Assembly: GCF_020480685.1 (NCBI RefSeq)
Contig: NZ_JAJAFU010000014.1
Span: 1-64,000, forward strand
From: Deferrivibrio essentukiensis
GTDB taxonomy: Bacteria > Chrysiogenota > Deferribacteres > Deferribacterales > Deferrivibrionaceae
Direction: 5' to 3'
DNA length: 64,000 nucleotides
A model generated the notes under the pieces. That model was given only the letters and a program-made list of their open reading frames with translations. It did no database searches and had not been told where the DNA came from. The translations under genes were made by a program, and so were the position numbers. This document shows, one piece after another, positions 7,615 to 17,262 of this stretch. Positions within the stretch are counted from its first letter, which is position 1. Each line of letters begins with the position of its first letter.

Positions 7615-9666
7615 TCATACAATCTCTAACTTCTTTACTCTCATCTTTTGCATGAAGTAGACTATTGTTACAAGTATTATTGGCACTACTATAAAGAAAT
7701 ATTTGTGCGCTTCATCCGTATTTATATGGAAGAAGTTTGAAATAATCGCTGGACGGTAGAAAAATAAGCTTGAAGCTAAAAGCAAGATAGTTTCAAGTAT
7801 ATTATTTTTTGTTACAAACCATCCTTGTACTGCACTTGCAAACATCAACGCGCCAAGTGTGGCTATTATAAATATAAATATTCCAAAACTCCAAGATGTT
7901 ACCCCATCTAATATTAGGTCATGGTTAAATATAAACATGAACGGAATAATCGCTGTTCTAATATCGTACATAAATCCTTGGACACCTGTTTTTATAGGAG
8001 GGGAATCAGCTATAGCTGCAGCAGCATAAGCTGCAAGGCCAACAGGTGGCGTATCGTCTGCTAATATGCCAAAGAAGAATACAAACATATGAGCTGCCAT
8101 CAAAGGTACTATAAAACCGTAAGCGGTACCAAGCTTAACTATTAATGGAGCTGTTAATGAAGCCATTACAATGTAATTAGCTGTTGTTGGAAGCCCCATA
8201 CCAAGAAGCAAGCTTGCCCCGGCAGTGACAAATAGTAAAATATAAATATTTCCATTTGCTATAGTGTCTACTATTTCATTTATCATTCCACCAATACCAA
8301 GTGATACCATTCCTACTACTACACCGGCAGCTGCTGTAGCAAGGGCAACGCCTACCATACTTTTTGCACCAGTTACAAATCCATCAAACGTAAGTTTTAT
8401 AGAGTTTTTTATTCCTTCAGAAAAGCTTGATTTGTTCTTAAGGGCATTTTTGATTTCTTGATAAAAAATTACCGCTATAAGCAGTAATACTGTCCTGTAC
8501 GCAGCCATTTGTGGCGTATGTCTTAATACCACGAGTTCAACTAGTAACCAAGTAATAGGAATAAGATAATGTATTCCTGATAAAAGAGTTTTCATAAAAC
8601 CAGGCAATTTATCTTTAGGCAAACCTTGTATTCCAAGTTTGCATGCTTCAAGGTGTGTAATATATAAAAGTGCAAGGTAAGAAGTAAAGGCAGGAATTAT
8701 TGCCGCTTTTACTACCTGAATGTAAGGTACGTTTACATATTCTGCAATAATAAATGCTGCCGCACCCATAATCGGCGGCATAAGCTGACCATTTGTACTT
8801 GCTGCAACTTCAACAGCTGCAGCTTTTTCACCAGGGTAACCAACACTTTTCATAAGGGGTATTGTGAAGGTTCCAGTAGTAACTACGTTAGCAATACTTG
8901 AGCCTGATACCATTCCGCTAAGACCACTTGCTATTACTGCAGCCTTTGCAGGACCACCCCTAAACCCACCTAAAAGGGATACCGCAAGGTTTATAAAATA
9001 TTTTCCTGCTCCGGCCTTATCAAGCATGGCTCCCATAAGTACGAAAAGAAATACAATATTAGCAGACACGCCAATAGGTATTCCGAAAATACCTTCAGTA
9101 GAAAGAGCAATTTGGTTTATGTATTTGCTTAGAGATACACTTTTAAATGCAATTAGATCAGGCATGTTTTCGGCAAAAAAACCATAAAGTGAAAATACTG
9201 CAGCAATTATTGCAAGAGGTGTGCCTATAGATCTTCTTGTAGCCTCAAGTGTCAGAGCTATTATCAAAAGGCCTATTACGATATCTCTCTGAATAGGCAC
9301 CCCGGCACGCATTGAAAGACCTTCCCAGTCCCATACCAGGTACGTTGCACACACTATCCCTGCAATGGCAAAAATATAATCATGAATAGCAATCTTGTTC
9401 ATAGGTGCAATTGTCTTGCCAAAGCTTGTTTTAGGATATTTAAACATTGGTAAACTTAGATAAGCAAGAGCAAGTGCAAAGGCGAGGTGAATTGATCTGA
9501 TATATGTACTATTTAATGTCAGCACAGAGGGTAAAAGCATTTGAAATATTGTCCAAGACAATGCCACAAAATTGATTATATATTTTTCAAACGGTCTTAC
9601 TTCTCTGAGTTCGCCACTTTCTTCCTTCAAAAAGTCTTCAGCTGATCTTTCAAACTTACTTGCCAT
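7615..9666 (-). CDS. TRAP transporter permease, fused small and large subunits (TAXI type)
   Basis: This 683-residue membrane protein joins the four-segment DctQ-like and the DctM-like large permease in one chain, the arrangement usual for TAXI-type TRAP systems. The large-subunit phrases include SGLSGMVSGSSIANVVTTG and VAASTNGQLMPPIMGAAAF, and later GMGLPTTANYIVMASL. TRAP transporters import carboxylates or amino acids using an ion gradient. I start at the ATG at 9666 because GAGG lies six bases before it; an in-frame ATG four codons earlier has no site. The binding protein gene lies upstream on the same strand, with a terminator hairpin between. The substrate is not predictable. Confidence 0.93.
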   Translation of the reverse strand: MASKFERSAEDFLKEESGELREVRPFEKYIINFVALSWTIFQMLLPSVLTLNSTYIRSIHLAFALALAYLSLPMFKYPKTSFGKTIAPMNKIAIHDYIFAIAGIVCATYLVWDWEGLSMRAGVPIQRDIVIGLLIIALTLEATRRSIGTPLAIIAAVFSLYGFFAENMPDLIAFKSVSLSKYINQIALSTEGIFGIPIGVSANIVFLFVLMGAMLDKAGAGKYFINLAVSLLGGFRGGPAKAAVIASGLSGMVSGSSIANVVTTGTFTIPLMKSVGYPGEKAAAVEVAASTNGQLMPPIMGAAAFIIAEYVNVPYIQVVKAAIIPAFTSYLALLYITHLEACKLGIQGLPKDKLPGFMKTLLSGIHYLIPITWLLVELVVLRHTPQMAAYRTVLLLIAVIFYQEIKNALKNKSSFSEGIKNSIKLTFDGFVTGAKSMVGVALATAAAGVVVGMVSLGIGGMINEIVDTIANGNIYILLFVTAGASLLLGMGLPTTANYIVMASLTAPLIVKLGTAYGFIVPLMAAHMFVFFFGILADDTPPVGLAAYAAAAIADSPPIKTGVQGFMYDIRTAIIPFMFIFNHDLILDGVTSWSFGIFIFIIATLGALMFASAVQGWFVTKNNILETILLLASSLFFYRPAIISNFFHINTDEAHKYFFIVVPIILVTIVYFMQKMRVKKLEIV

Positions 9667-9696
9667 ATTAATCCTCATAACTTTTTTATAAAAAAC

Positions 9697-9729
9697 AAAG
9701 CTCTCTTAACTTGAAATTAAGAGAGCTTT
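9697..9729 (-). terminator. Intercistronic terminator between TAXI binding protein and permease
   Basis: A 13-bp perfect stem (AAAGCTCTCTTAA and its complement) closes a seven-base loop and is followed on the minus strand by GTTTTTTAT. This lies between two genes of one transporter. Partial termination here would make more binding protein than permease. Confidence 0.88.
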
Positions 9730-9754
9730 AAAGTTCTAAATAATTGTTAATAAA

Positions 9755-10750
9755 TTACTTGATTAACTCAGGGTTGATATATTTAACAAGTCCTGCTTCT
9801 TTGTAGTATTTCAATGCACCAGGGTGAATAGGAGCTGAAAGTCCCTGCAACATATCTTCTTTTGTCAATACAGAGTAAGCAGGGTGAAGAGTCTTAAATT
9901 CGTCAAAATTTTCAAAAACTTCTTTGGTAATTGCATATACAATATCATCAGATACTTTAGCGCTTGTCACAAGTGTTGCTTTAACGCCAATTGAGTTTAC
10001 AGTGTCAGCGTCAGCATTTGCAGCATTAGGGTAATTTTTCATATCTATTTTGCCAAGAGCATAGTATGGTTTTTCTTTAATAAGCTTTTCAATACCAGCT
10101 CCTTCAATAGGAACTATATTAACTTTTACTCTTCCGGAAGTGGCCTCTTTTATGTTACCATTTGGGTGACCAACTGTGTAGAAGAAACCGTCAATTCTTC
10201 CATCCTGAATAAGACCAGGTGCTTCAACAGCTTTTACATAAAACGCCTGAACATCGTTTTCAGTAAGACCTACTGCTTCAAGTACGTCTTTTGAGTTTTG
10301 AAGCTGACCTGACCCAGGGTTACCAAGATTTATCTTTTTGCCCTTAATGTCGTTAATTGATTTGATACCGGCATCAGCAGAAGCGATAAGAGTAATTGCT
10401 TCTGGGTGAATAGAAAATACGGCTCTTAAATCTTTTTGAGGCTTGCCATCCCACTCAGCAATTCCTTGATATGCCTGATACTGCCTGTCAGACTGTGCGA
10501 TTCCAAATTCAAGGTCGCCGCTCATAACAGCGTTAATATTAAACACAGACCCGCCTGTTGATTCAACAGTAGCTTTAAGTCCGTACTCTTTTGATTTTTT
10601 GTTAACCATCTTAGCAATGGCTCCACCAGTCGGGTAGTAAACCCCGGTTACTCCACCTGTCCCAATAGTTACAAATTTTTTAGCTTGAGCAGGTGCCACA
10701 ACAAAAAGAAAAGCTGCAAACACTGCCATAAGAGTTAAAAACTTCTTCAT
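9755..10750 (-). CDS. TAXI family TRAP transporter substrate-binding protein
   Basis: The 331-residue protein starts with a signal peptide (MKKFLTLMAVFAAFLFVVAP then AQA) and the mature part opens with the TAXI pattern TIGTGGVTGVYYPTGGAIAK. Further family features are the ESTGGSVFNINAVMSGDLEF segment and the FAIAQSDR-like continuation (GIAQSDRQYQAYQG). It captures the solute in the periplasm and hands it to the fused permease downstream. AGGAGG precedes the ATG, and a good sigma-70 promoter lies upstream. The ligand (possibly glutamate, succinate or similar in known members) cannot be inferred. Confidence 0.95.
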   Translation of the reverse strand: MKKFLTLMAVFAAFLFVVAPAQAKKFVTIGTGGVTGVYYPTGGAIAKMVNKKSKEYGLKATVESTGGSVFNINAVMSGDLEFGIAQSDRQYQAYQGIAEWDGKPQKDLRAVFSIHPEAITLIASADAGIKSINDIKGKKINLGNPGSGQLQNSKDVLEAVGLTENDVQAFYVKAVEAPGLIQDGRIDGFFYTVGHPNGNIKEATSGRVKVNIVPIEGAGIEKLIKEKPYYALGKIDMKNYPNAANADADTVNSIGVKATLVTSAKVSDDIVYAITKEVFENFDEFKTLHPAYSVLTKEDMLQGLSAPIHPGALKYYKEAGLVKYINPELIK

Positions 10751-10782
10751 ATATTTCCTCCTAAATTTTTTGATGCGTATAT

Positions 10783-10811
10783 ATAGTATATCAAAATAGA
10801 TGATGTGTCAA
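10783..10811 (-). promoter_or_regulatory. Sigma-70 promoter for the TAXI TRAP operon
   Basis: On the minus strand TTGACA (10806-10811) and TACTAT (10783-10788) are separated by 17 bases, about 30 bases ahead of the binding-protein ribosome site. A shifted -10 reading, TATACT with 15 bases, is also possible. Confidence 0.7.
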
Positions 10812-10981
10812 CGGTAAGTTAATTAAATTATAGTTAGACGTCTTTATATTTTATTAATAAATAAATGAAAATTGCATTAAGTAAAACTTAACACCTTTAA
10901 GATTAAAAAATAGTTAAAGCTCGGCTAAACTTTTTTAAGCAGGACATATGTTTTTCCTAACAAAATAAGGCACAAATATCC

Positions 10982-11461
10982 TCAATCCATAGGTACAAAA
11001 GCATAACCCTGATTTTGATAACCAATTATGGAAATGTAGCCGTTTTCTATCACATTTATAATATCATACACTTCATCAGGCTCAATACCTGCAAATTTAA
11101 GGGCAATAGTGCATTGCTCAAGTGTTGCATTGTAGTCATTTTTTAGAATATTAAGAATACTATAAATTTTTTCTTTGATACCGATATCATCCTTTTTTAT
11201 ATGCTCATTGTTTTTTGTAACAAAGTTGGAAGCCTTTCCTCGAAATGCCACGACAGCTTTATAATCATTGTATTTTGAAAGACCATCAAGCGTTTCTTTT
11301 ATAAGAGTGAGCCTTGTAAGAAGTAGTTTTGCATCACCTATGTTAACATCAAATATTACTCTGGACGTTTTTACGTCATTTAATGAAGAAGACCTGTTTT
11401 GGGCAAAAGCAGAAATACAGACAACAAGCAAGATGAGTGTAAATATAAAAATTTTTTTCAT
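10982..11461 (-). CDS. Secreted DsrE/DsrF-like protein
   Basis: The protein has 159 residues with a signal peptide (KKIFIFTLILLVVCISAFAQ). The mature part resembles periplasmic DsrE-like proteins: an FDVN.. first strand, the VVAFRGKASNFV strand-turn, a single Cys in LEQCTIALKFAGI, and the closing IIGYQNQGYAFVP typical of the family. DsrE-type proteins carry or relay sulfur on a Cys in the cytoplasm; roles of exported versions are not established. It stands alone between the TRAP binding protein and a flavin reductase-like gene. A GGGGG site precedes the ATG. Family assignment is by pattern and moderately sure; function is inferred. Confidence 0.7.
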   Translation of the reverse strand: MKKIFIFTLILLVVCISAFAQNRSSSLNDVKTSRVIFDVNIGDAKLLLTRLTLIKETLDGLSKYNDYKAVVAFRGKASNFVTKNNEHIKKDDIGIKEKIYSILNILKNDYNATLEQCTIALKFAGIEPDEVYDIINVIENGYISIIGYQNQGYAFVPMD

Positions 11462-11520
11462 AAAAATCCCCCTTATGATTTCTTTAAATTATAACTGCCG
11501 GGGGAAGAGATTGCAAATAA

Positions 11521-12021
11521 TTATTCAGACTTAACCCTTATTATTTCGCCGATATATAGTTTGTGATAATCTTTTTTAGGGTATAGCTTTTCAATTTCAT
11601 TGTCTAAAAAATTGTCAGGATTGAAATCGGTAAAATATAGTTTTTTACAGAAAATAGAAAGACTGCACTCTTTATAATAAATAAACTCATCTTCTATAAT
11701 CGGTGTCAGTCCTGTTTCTTTTATTTTATTAATATCACGGCCGGATTTTGAGCCGCATAGGTTTAAAATTTTCCTATATTTTTCTTCGAAAAATGTTAGG
11801 GAAAAGTTATCCGTCTTTTCAATTAGCTCATAAGTATAACGTGTAGGCCTTATTACAATATAAACAACATTTTTATGCCACATTATACCAAAACCGCCCC
11901 AGCTTGCTGTCATAGGATTAATAATCCCTTCGCTGTTTGATGGGGTGATGAGCATCCACTTCTTGCCAATTGCTTCAAAGGCATTTTCTGTTAAATCTTC
12001 AGGTTTTATATTTTTAAACAT
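11521..12021 (-). CDS. Flavin reductase-like, FMN-binding split-barrel protein
   Basis: The 166-residue protein fits the flavin reductase/FMN split-barrel family: an early WMLITP strand, then NPMTASWGGFGIMWHKNVVY with the nucleotide-contacting turn, an IRPTRYTYELIEKTDNFSL segment, and CGSKSGRD later on. Such proteins bind FMN and often act as flavin reductases or electron carriers in anaerobes. I use the ATG at 12021, preceded by GGAGG, and not a TTG four codons upstream. It follows mazG on the same strand by 18 bases, so the two are probably co-transcribed. No substrate can be named. Confidence 0.8.
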   Translation of the reverse strand: MFKNIKPEDLTENAFEAIGKKWMLITPSNSEGIINPMTASWGGFGIMWHKNVVYIVIRPTRYTYELIEKTDNFSLTFFEEKYRKILNLCGSKSGRDINKIKETGLTPIIEDEFIYYKECSLSIFCKKLYFTDFNPDNFLDNEIEKLYPKKDYHKLYIGEIIRVKSE

Positions 12022-12039
12022 TTTGACCTCCAATAAAAT

Positions 12040-12813
12040 TTATTTGAATGTATTTTTCGCTTTTTGCCAGTATCTTTCCAATAATTCAATGGATGCTTCC
12101 TCAAATGAGATACCGTTTTTTGCAAGTTCATCTTCGATAAACCGAAATCGGCTTTTGAATTTTTCGTTGGTTTTTTGCAAGGCACTGTCAGCATTGATAT
12201 TTAGAAACCTTGAAAGGTTTAAGATAGAAAATAGCAAATCACCCATTTCCTCTTCAATTTCATTAACATCCTTTAACTTTATTGCTTGTTTAAATTCTGT
12301 GAATTCTTCTTCAACCTTTCTCAGACAGTCCTCACCGCTTTCCCAGTCAAAGCCTACCTTTCTTGCCTTTTCTTGCAATTTGTATGCCTTCTGGATAGAA
12401 GGCAAGCCTTTGGGGATTCCGTCCAGTATGTATTTTCTGTCCTTTTTTTCCTTACTTTTAATCTTTTCCCAATTAACAAGGACGTCATCTACCGAATCTG
12501 TTTTTTCACCTCCAAAAACGTGCGGGTGCCTTCTTATGAGTTTTTCAGAAATTGTTTTCATTACGTCTGTTAGTGTAAAAAGATTATCTTCTGCCGCAAT
12601 AACCGAATGCATAATTACGTGTAAAAGCAAATCCCCCAGCTCTTCCTTGATGTTTTCAATATCTTTATTATCTATTGCTTCCACAAGCTCAAAGGTTTCC
12701 TCAATAAGCTGGTCACGTAAGGAATATAGAGTCTGCTCCCTGTCCCAGGGGCAGCCGTCAGGAGCTCTTAATTTTTCAATAATTTTTACAAGCTTGTTAA
12801 ACTCTTTTTCCAT
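12040..12813 (-). CDS. mazG: Nucleoside triphosphate pyrophosphohydrolase MazG
   Basis: The 257-residue protein holds two MazG helical domains. The first has the signature LRAPDGCPWDREQT followed by metal-binding E..E..E..D helices (EETFELVEAID, then EELGDLLLHV). The second repeats them (EEFTEFKQAI, EEMGDLLFSIL). MazG hydrolyses nucleoside triphosphates to monophosphates and pyrophosphate and lowers ppGpp and damaged-nucleotide levels. Length and motifs are normal. Its start lies about 85 bases from the divergent chemoreceptor gene. Confidence 0.95.
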   Translation of the reverse strand: MEKEFNKLVKIIEKLRAPDGCPWDREQTLYSLRDQLIEETFELVEAIDNKDIENIKEELGDLLLHVIMHSVIAAEDNLFTLTDVMKTISEKLIRRHPHVFGGEKTDSVDDVLVNWEKIKSKEKKDRKYILDGIPKGLPSIQKAYKLQEKARKVGFDWESGEDCLRKVEEEFTEFKQAIKLKDVNEIEEEMGDLLFSILNLSRFLNINADSALQKTNEKFKSRFRFIEDELAKNGISFEEASIELLERYWQKAKNTFK

Positions 12814-12862
12814 GAGGTCGATTATATGTTAAAAAATGTTTTTGAAAAGTGTTTTTTTGTGT

Positions 12863-12868
12863 TATAAT
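12863..12868 (+). promoter_or_regulatory. -10 element ahead of chemoreceptor gene
   Basis: TATAAT lies 31 bases before the chemoreceptor start. Possible -35 boxes are TTGAAA with 15 bases or TTTTTG with 18 bases between, neither ideal. A flagellar sigma-28 promoter was looked for and not seen. Confidence 0.4.
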
Positions 12869-12899
12869 ATTTTTATAAATTTAATTTTGGAGGATTTTG

Positions 12900-15152
12900 A
12901 TGTCAATTAAGTTAAAAGTTATTATAGGCTCTATAATTGGAGTAATTCTTATTATTTTAGCGTCACTTTATTTTGATTACAGTATGCTCAGCCAATCTAT
13001 TGAAAGTATTAGGGAAGAAAAGTTTCACAATATGAAACAAGCACTTGACAAAAATCTTGAAGATGAGTTTCACACACTTGATATTACCACAAAGATTATT
13101 GCAGAGGATTCTCTTTCAAACACGCTTTTTCAAACAGGGGACAGAATAAGTCTATATGAAACAAAAAAGGAACTTTTTAAGGAATTAAAAGAAAATTATG
13201 GTGTCAAACAGTTTCAATATCATCTGCCACCTGCGACTGCATTTTTAAGATTGCATAAGCCTGAAAAATTTGGAGATGATTTAAGTGGGTTTAGAAAAAC
13301 TGTCGTGGAATGTAACAAAACGCAGAAAAAGGTTGTAGGTGTGGAAGTGGGAGTAGCAGGGCTTGGTCTAAGGGTTGTTTATCCCGTATTTTTAAATGGT
13401 GAGCATATAGGAAGCGTAGAGCTTGGGGGCTCATATGAAGATATACTAAATAATATTAAAGATAGTTTTGATGTAGGGTTTGCGATTGGTATTAATGAAG
13501 ATATTTATAATTCTTTAATTAAAAAACCTATCGAAGGGCAGGTCAAAAAAGGAAACTTTGTATATAGAAAGCTTACAGAAGATATAAGAAAATATCTTGA
13601 TAAAGTGGATGAAAATACAAGAAATATAGGGAATGTGTATTTTTACAGAATTCCTATTAAAGACTATTCAGGTGCAGTTATAGGGCAATTGCTTTTTTCT
13701 CATGATTTTACTCATGAAATACAGATGCACAAATCTGCCTTTTACAAAAAGGTCGGAGTAATATTATTTTTAGGTGTTCTTCTTATTGCCGGGCTTTCTT
13801 TTTTACTTACCGTTGCTTTAAAGCCCATAAAAACAATAACTAATATGCTAAGAAATATTTCAGAAGGTGAAGGGGATTTATCTCAAAGAATAGAGGTTAA
13901 ATCCAAAGATGAAATAGCAGATCTGTCAAATTATTTTAATAAATTTATAGAAAATCTTGAAAATGACTTTTTGGATACAATGTATAAAATTTCAAACTCA
14001 ATTGAAAAGAGTAACAGTCTGTATCACTCTCTTGTAAAAGTAAGTGATGTGGCTGAAAAAACGGGGGATATGGCAAACCAGGTAGCTACAGCCAGTGAAG
14101 AGATGAGCTCTACAATTATGGAGATTGCAAGAAGCGCTCAGGATTCGGCTAGCAAGGCACAGCAAACTGTTGAAGTGGCACAAAAAGGTGGAGAAATTAT
14201 TGATCAGGTTGCAAGTTACGCCGAATCCACAAAAGTCACTATTACAAATCTTAAAAATTCCATTGCTCAGTTAACGGACGATGCTAAGAAGATTGGCAAT
14301 ATTATTAACGTAATCAATGATATAGCAGACCAGACAAATCTTTTGGCTCTTAATGCTGCAATAGAAGCGGCACGTGCAGGTGAGCACGGCAGAGGGTTTG
14401 CCGTGGTGGCTGATGAGGTGAGAAAATTAGCCGAAAAAACTCAACAGTCTACCAAAGAGATTGAAACAATGATTAAGCAGATTCAGGTTAATGTAAAAGA
14501 GTCTTACAATAATGCGGAAAATGTAGTTGAAGCGGTGGATAAGCAGACTTTACTTTCCCAAAATACGAAGGACAATTTTGGCGAGATTTTGGATGCTATT
14601 GACGAGCTAAATTCTTTGATATTAGGTATTTCTTCAGCTGTAGAGGAGCAGTCTTCAGCTACTGAAGAGATTGCTCAAAGTGTAGTAAGTGTATCTGAAA
14701 TGGGTGAGATATCTAAATCCGAAGTGGCAGTGCTTCAGAAGGATATAGATACTTTTATTAATGAATTGTCTGTAGCAATTGAAAACTTTTACAAATTTAA
14801 ATTTTCTAAAAAAGGGAGCATCTTTGTTAAAGCAAAATTTGATCATATTAAATTTATGAACAGAATATTTGACTGTCTGATTAACGGTAGATGCAATTTT
14901 AATGTAGTAGACCATAAAAACTGTAACTTTGGTAAGTTTTATTACTCCCCTGACGGTCAATATTTTAAAGTCGATTCAGAGTTTAATGCCATAGAGCATC
15001 CACATGTTGATGTGCATAAGATTGGAATGGAGATTACAAATTTGATTAAGCAGGGTAGAGTAGATGATGCAAGAAAAATGATTGAGGATATGCTTTCTGA
15101 TACTGAAAAGATTGTGACTTATTTAGACCAATTAATGGAGAAGTATAAATAA
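12900..15152 (+). CDS. Methyl-accepting chemotaxis protein, dCache sensor and C-terminal zinc-binding (CZB) domain
   Basis: The 750-residue receptor has a membrane segment near 5-27, an extracytoplasmic domain resembling dCache_3 (with [20 protein letters not shown]), a second segment near 280-300, and HAMP. A signalling hairpin with the conserved tip [19 protein letters not shown] follows. The last 120 residues fit a CZB domain: [24 protein letters not shown] and HPHVDVH supply the expected His and Cys ligands. CZB domains sense zinc or HOCl in known receptors. No CheR-binding tail is seen. ATG at 12900 follows GGAGG well; the TTG one codon earlier is not needed. A stand-alone gene, ligand unknown. 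Confidence 0.93.
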   Translation: MSIKLKVIIGSIIGVILIILASLYFDYSMLSQSIESIREEKFHNMKQALDKNLEDEFHTLDITTKIIAEDSLSNTLFQTGDRISLYETKKELFKELKENYGVKQFQYHLPPATAFLRLHKPEKFGDDLSGFRKTVVECNKTQKKVVGVEVGVAGLGLRVVYPVFLNGEHIGSVELGGSYEDILNNIKDSFDVGFAIGINEDIYNSLIKKPIEGQVKKGNFVYRKLTEDIRKYLDKVDENTRNIGNVYFYRIPIKDYSGAVIGQLLFSHDFTHEIQMHKSAFYKKVGVILFLGVLLIAGLSFLLTVALKPIKTITNMLRNISEGEGDLSQRIEVKSKDEIADLSNYFNKFIENLENDFLDTMYKISNSIEKSNSLYHSLVKVSDVAEKTGDMANQVATASEEMSSTIMEIARSAQDSASKAQQTVEVAQKGGEIIDQVASYAESTKVTITNLKNSIAQLTDDAKKIGNIINVINDIADQTNLLALNAAIEAARAGEHGRGFAVVADEVRKLAEKTQQSTKEIETMIKQIQVNVKESYNNAENVVEAVDKQTLLSQNTKDNFGEILDAIDELNSLILGISSAVEEQSSATEEIAQSVVSVSEMGEISKSEVAVLQKDIDTFINELSVAIENFYKFKFSKKGSIFVKAKFDHIKFMNRIFDCLINGRCNFNVVDHKNCNFGKFYYSPDGQYFKVDSEFNAIEHPHVDVHKIGMEITNLIKQGRVDDARKMIEDMLSDTEKIVTYLDQLMEKYK

Positions 15153-15174
15153 TTTACTTTAAAGGGGTAAAAGT

Positions 15175-15888
15175 ATGGGTAGAAACATTTTAATAACAGG
15201 GGCAAGCAAAGGGATAGGGTTTGAGCTTGCAAAAATTTTACTTGGTAAGGGAGATAACCTTGTACTTGTATCAAGAAATATTGAAAACTCAGAAAATGTA
15301 AATGAGCTAAAAAAAATATCTGATAACTTTTATCTATTAAACTGTGATGTTTCAAAAAGTGAAGATATAGATAAATTACACGATTTTACAAAGTCAAAGC
15401 TTGGAAAAATAGATGTGTTAGTAAATAATGCGGGCAGGGGGATTTTTGCACCTGTGGGGACTGAAACCGCTCAGTCAATTAAAGAAATTATCGATTTAAA
15501 CGTTTTTGGGCTGATATATCTTACAAATAAATTTGTGGATGACATTGTGGAAAATAAAGGAAGTATAGTAAATATTGCTTCTGTTGCCGGGAGAAAAGGA
15601 TTTGCGGGGCTTTCAACATATTGTGCTACAAAGTGGGCTGTAGTTGGATTTTCTGAAAGTATCAGGGATGAGCTATGCGCAAAAGGGGTTAGGGTGATAA
15701 ATATTGAGCCTGGGCTTGTGGATACTGATTGGGGAGAAAATCTTCCTGAAGCATTTCAACAGTATAAGAAAAGCGTTGATATGCTAAGGCCTGAAGATAT
15801 TGCCAAGCTGATAGGTTTTGCCCTTGATGCACCGCAGCATATCTCTTTGAATGAGGTGTTAATCAGGCCTACAAATCAGCCGAGATAA
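15175..15888 (+). CDS. Short-chain dehydrogenase/reductase
   Basis: This classical SDR has 237 residues. The cofactor site TGASKGIGFELA is near the N-terminus, LVNNAGRG follows in the middle, and the catalytic part shows Ser in IVNIASVAGRKG and the YxxxK pair in STYCATKWAV. The residue after the second strand (SRN) would suit NADP(H). It is 22 bases after the chemoreceptor and only 9 bases before a glycerate 2-kinase gene, so it probably shares a transcript with the kinase. That hints at hydroxyacid or sugar-acid metabolism, but the substrate is not shown by the sequence. Confidence 0.88.
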   Translation: MGRNILITGASKGIGFELAKILLGKGDNLVLVSRNIENSENVNELKKISDNFYLLNCDVSKSEDIDKLHDFTKSKLGKIDVLVNNAGRGIFAPVGTETAQSIKEIIDLNVFGLIYLTNKFVDDIVENKGSIVNIASVAGRKGFAGLSTYCATKWAVVGFSESIRDELCAKGVRVINIEPGLVDTDWGENLPEAFQQYKKSVDMLRPEDIAKLIGFALDAPQHISLNEVLIRPTNQPR

Positions 15889-15897
15889 TATATAAGG

Positions 15898-17229
15898 ATG
15901 AAGGATAAGAGAGAGAGTAATTTAGATAACCTTATAGAAATATTTAAAAGTGCTGTCTCTTCAGTCGACCCTTACAAACTGATTAATGAAAAAGTAAAGG
16001 TCGACTTTCCATACCTTTATATTGAAGATATAAGGATTACTGAAAAAATTAATCTAAACATTTATAGCAAGATTATTGTGATTGCCATCGGCAAAGCAAG
16101 TGCCAAAATGGCTAAGGCAATCGAAAATATATTTGTAAATATAGATTTTAAAGGATTGGTTGTTACAAAATATGGTCATACAGAAGATTTACAAAGATTT
16201 GAAATGATTGAAGCAGGCCATCCTATTCCTGATGATAACAGTATTAAAGCTGCAGAAAAGATTATAAATTTATTACAAATTGCTGATGAGAAGACATTGG
16301 TTATCACGCTTATTTCAGGAGGAGGCTCGGCACTTGTTGCTGCTCCTGTAGAAGGGTTTATTTTGACAGATAAACAGAATGTTACAAAAAAATTACTTGA
16401 AAGTGGAGCAACAATTAATGAAATAAATTGTGTAAGAAAGCATCTTTCAAAGCTAAAGGGCGGCGGATTTCTAAGGTATCTAAACGGTGCTGAAAGTGTT
16501 AATTTAATACTGTCTGATGTAATTGGAGACAGACTTGACACAATTGCAAGCGGGCTTACATATTTTGATAGTACAACTTTTACTGATGCAGTTTCAATAT
16601 GTCAAAAATATGGTATTAGTGATGAAAAGATATTGTCATATTTTCAAAAAGGGGTAGCAGGTCAAGTAGAAGAAACTTTAAAGAAAAATGATATTGAGAA
16701 GATTAAGCTTAAAAATATAATAGTTGGCTCAAATTACCACGCCCTTGTGGGTGCCAAGAAAAAAGCGGAAGAGCTTGGGTTTAGACCTTTTGTTTTTACT
16801 GATGAGCTTTTTGGCGAGGCAAAAGAGGTGGCAAAGTCTATTTTGGCTATTGCAAGAGGGTTTAGGAAAAATAAAAAGGAATATAATTGCCTAATATTTG
16901 GCGGTGAAACAACTGTAACAATACAGGGTAACGGAAAAGGTGGACGGAATCAGGAGATGGCGTTGTCATTTTTAAATGAGATGGATGAGTCTGATAAAGG
17001 TATATATTTTTTATCGGGCGGGACTGATGGAAATGATGGGCCTACGGATGCTGCCGGAGCAGTGGCAAGCTATGAAATAAGAGAAAAAGCAACACATTAT
17101 GGTATTAAACCTTTTGATTTTTTAAGAAATAATGATGCTTACAATTTTTTTGGCAAAGTTGATGCTTTGGTAAAAACAGGGCCTACCAACACCAATGTTT
17201 GTGATATTCAGATTGTGATTTCGGAGTAG
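15898..17229 (+). CDS. Glycerate 2-kinase (DUF4147/MOFRL family)
   Basis: The 443-residue protein has the two-domain plan of the GckA/TtuD family. The N-terminal DUF4147 part carries VIAIGKASAKMAKAIE and SGGGSALVAAPVEG; the C-terminal MOFRL part carries FGGETTVTIQGNGKGGRNQE and a TDGNDGPTDAAG loop. Known members phosphorylate glycerate to 2-phosphoglycerate in serine-cycle, glycolate or hexonate breakdown. It lies 9 bases after an SDR gene, which might supply or use the hydroxyacid. The start follows a weak AAGGATG sequence. Length is normal. Confidence 0.9.
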   Translation: MKDKRESNLDNLIEIFKSAVSSVDPYKLINEKVKVDFPYLYIEDIRITEKINLNIYSKIIVIAIGKASAKMAKAIENIFVNIDFKGLVVTKYGHTEDLQRFEMIEAGHPIPDDNSIKAAEKIINLLQIADEKTLVITLISGGGSALVAAPVEGFILTDKQNVTKKLLESGATINEINCVRKHLSKLKGGGFLRYLNGAESVNLILSDVIGDRLDTIASGLTYFDSTTFTDAVSICQKYGISDEKILSYFQKGVAGQVEETLKKNDIEKIKLKNIIVGSNYHALVGAKKKAEELGFRPFVFTDELFGEAKEVAKSILAIARGFRKNKKEYNCLIFGGETTVTIQGNGKGGRNQEMALSFLNEMDESDKGIYFLSGGTDGNDGPTDAAGAVASYEIREKATHYGIKPFDFLRNNDAYNFFGKVDALVKTGPTNTNVCDIQIVISE

Positions 17230-17262
17230 CTGTGGTCTTATTATTAATTTACAGACTTAAAA

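Noticed and set aside
11945-12832. 295-codon open frame on the plus strand
   Set aside because: It lies antisense to mazG and the flavin reductase-like gene, is Ser/Phe-rich as expected for the reverse strand, and has no ribosome site or recognisable domain.
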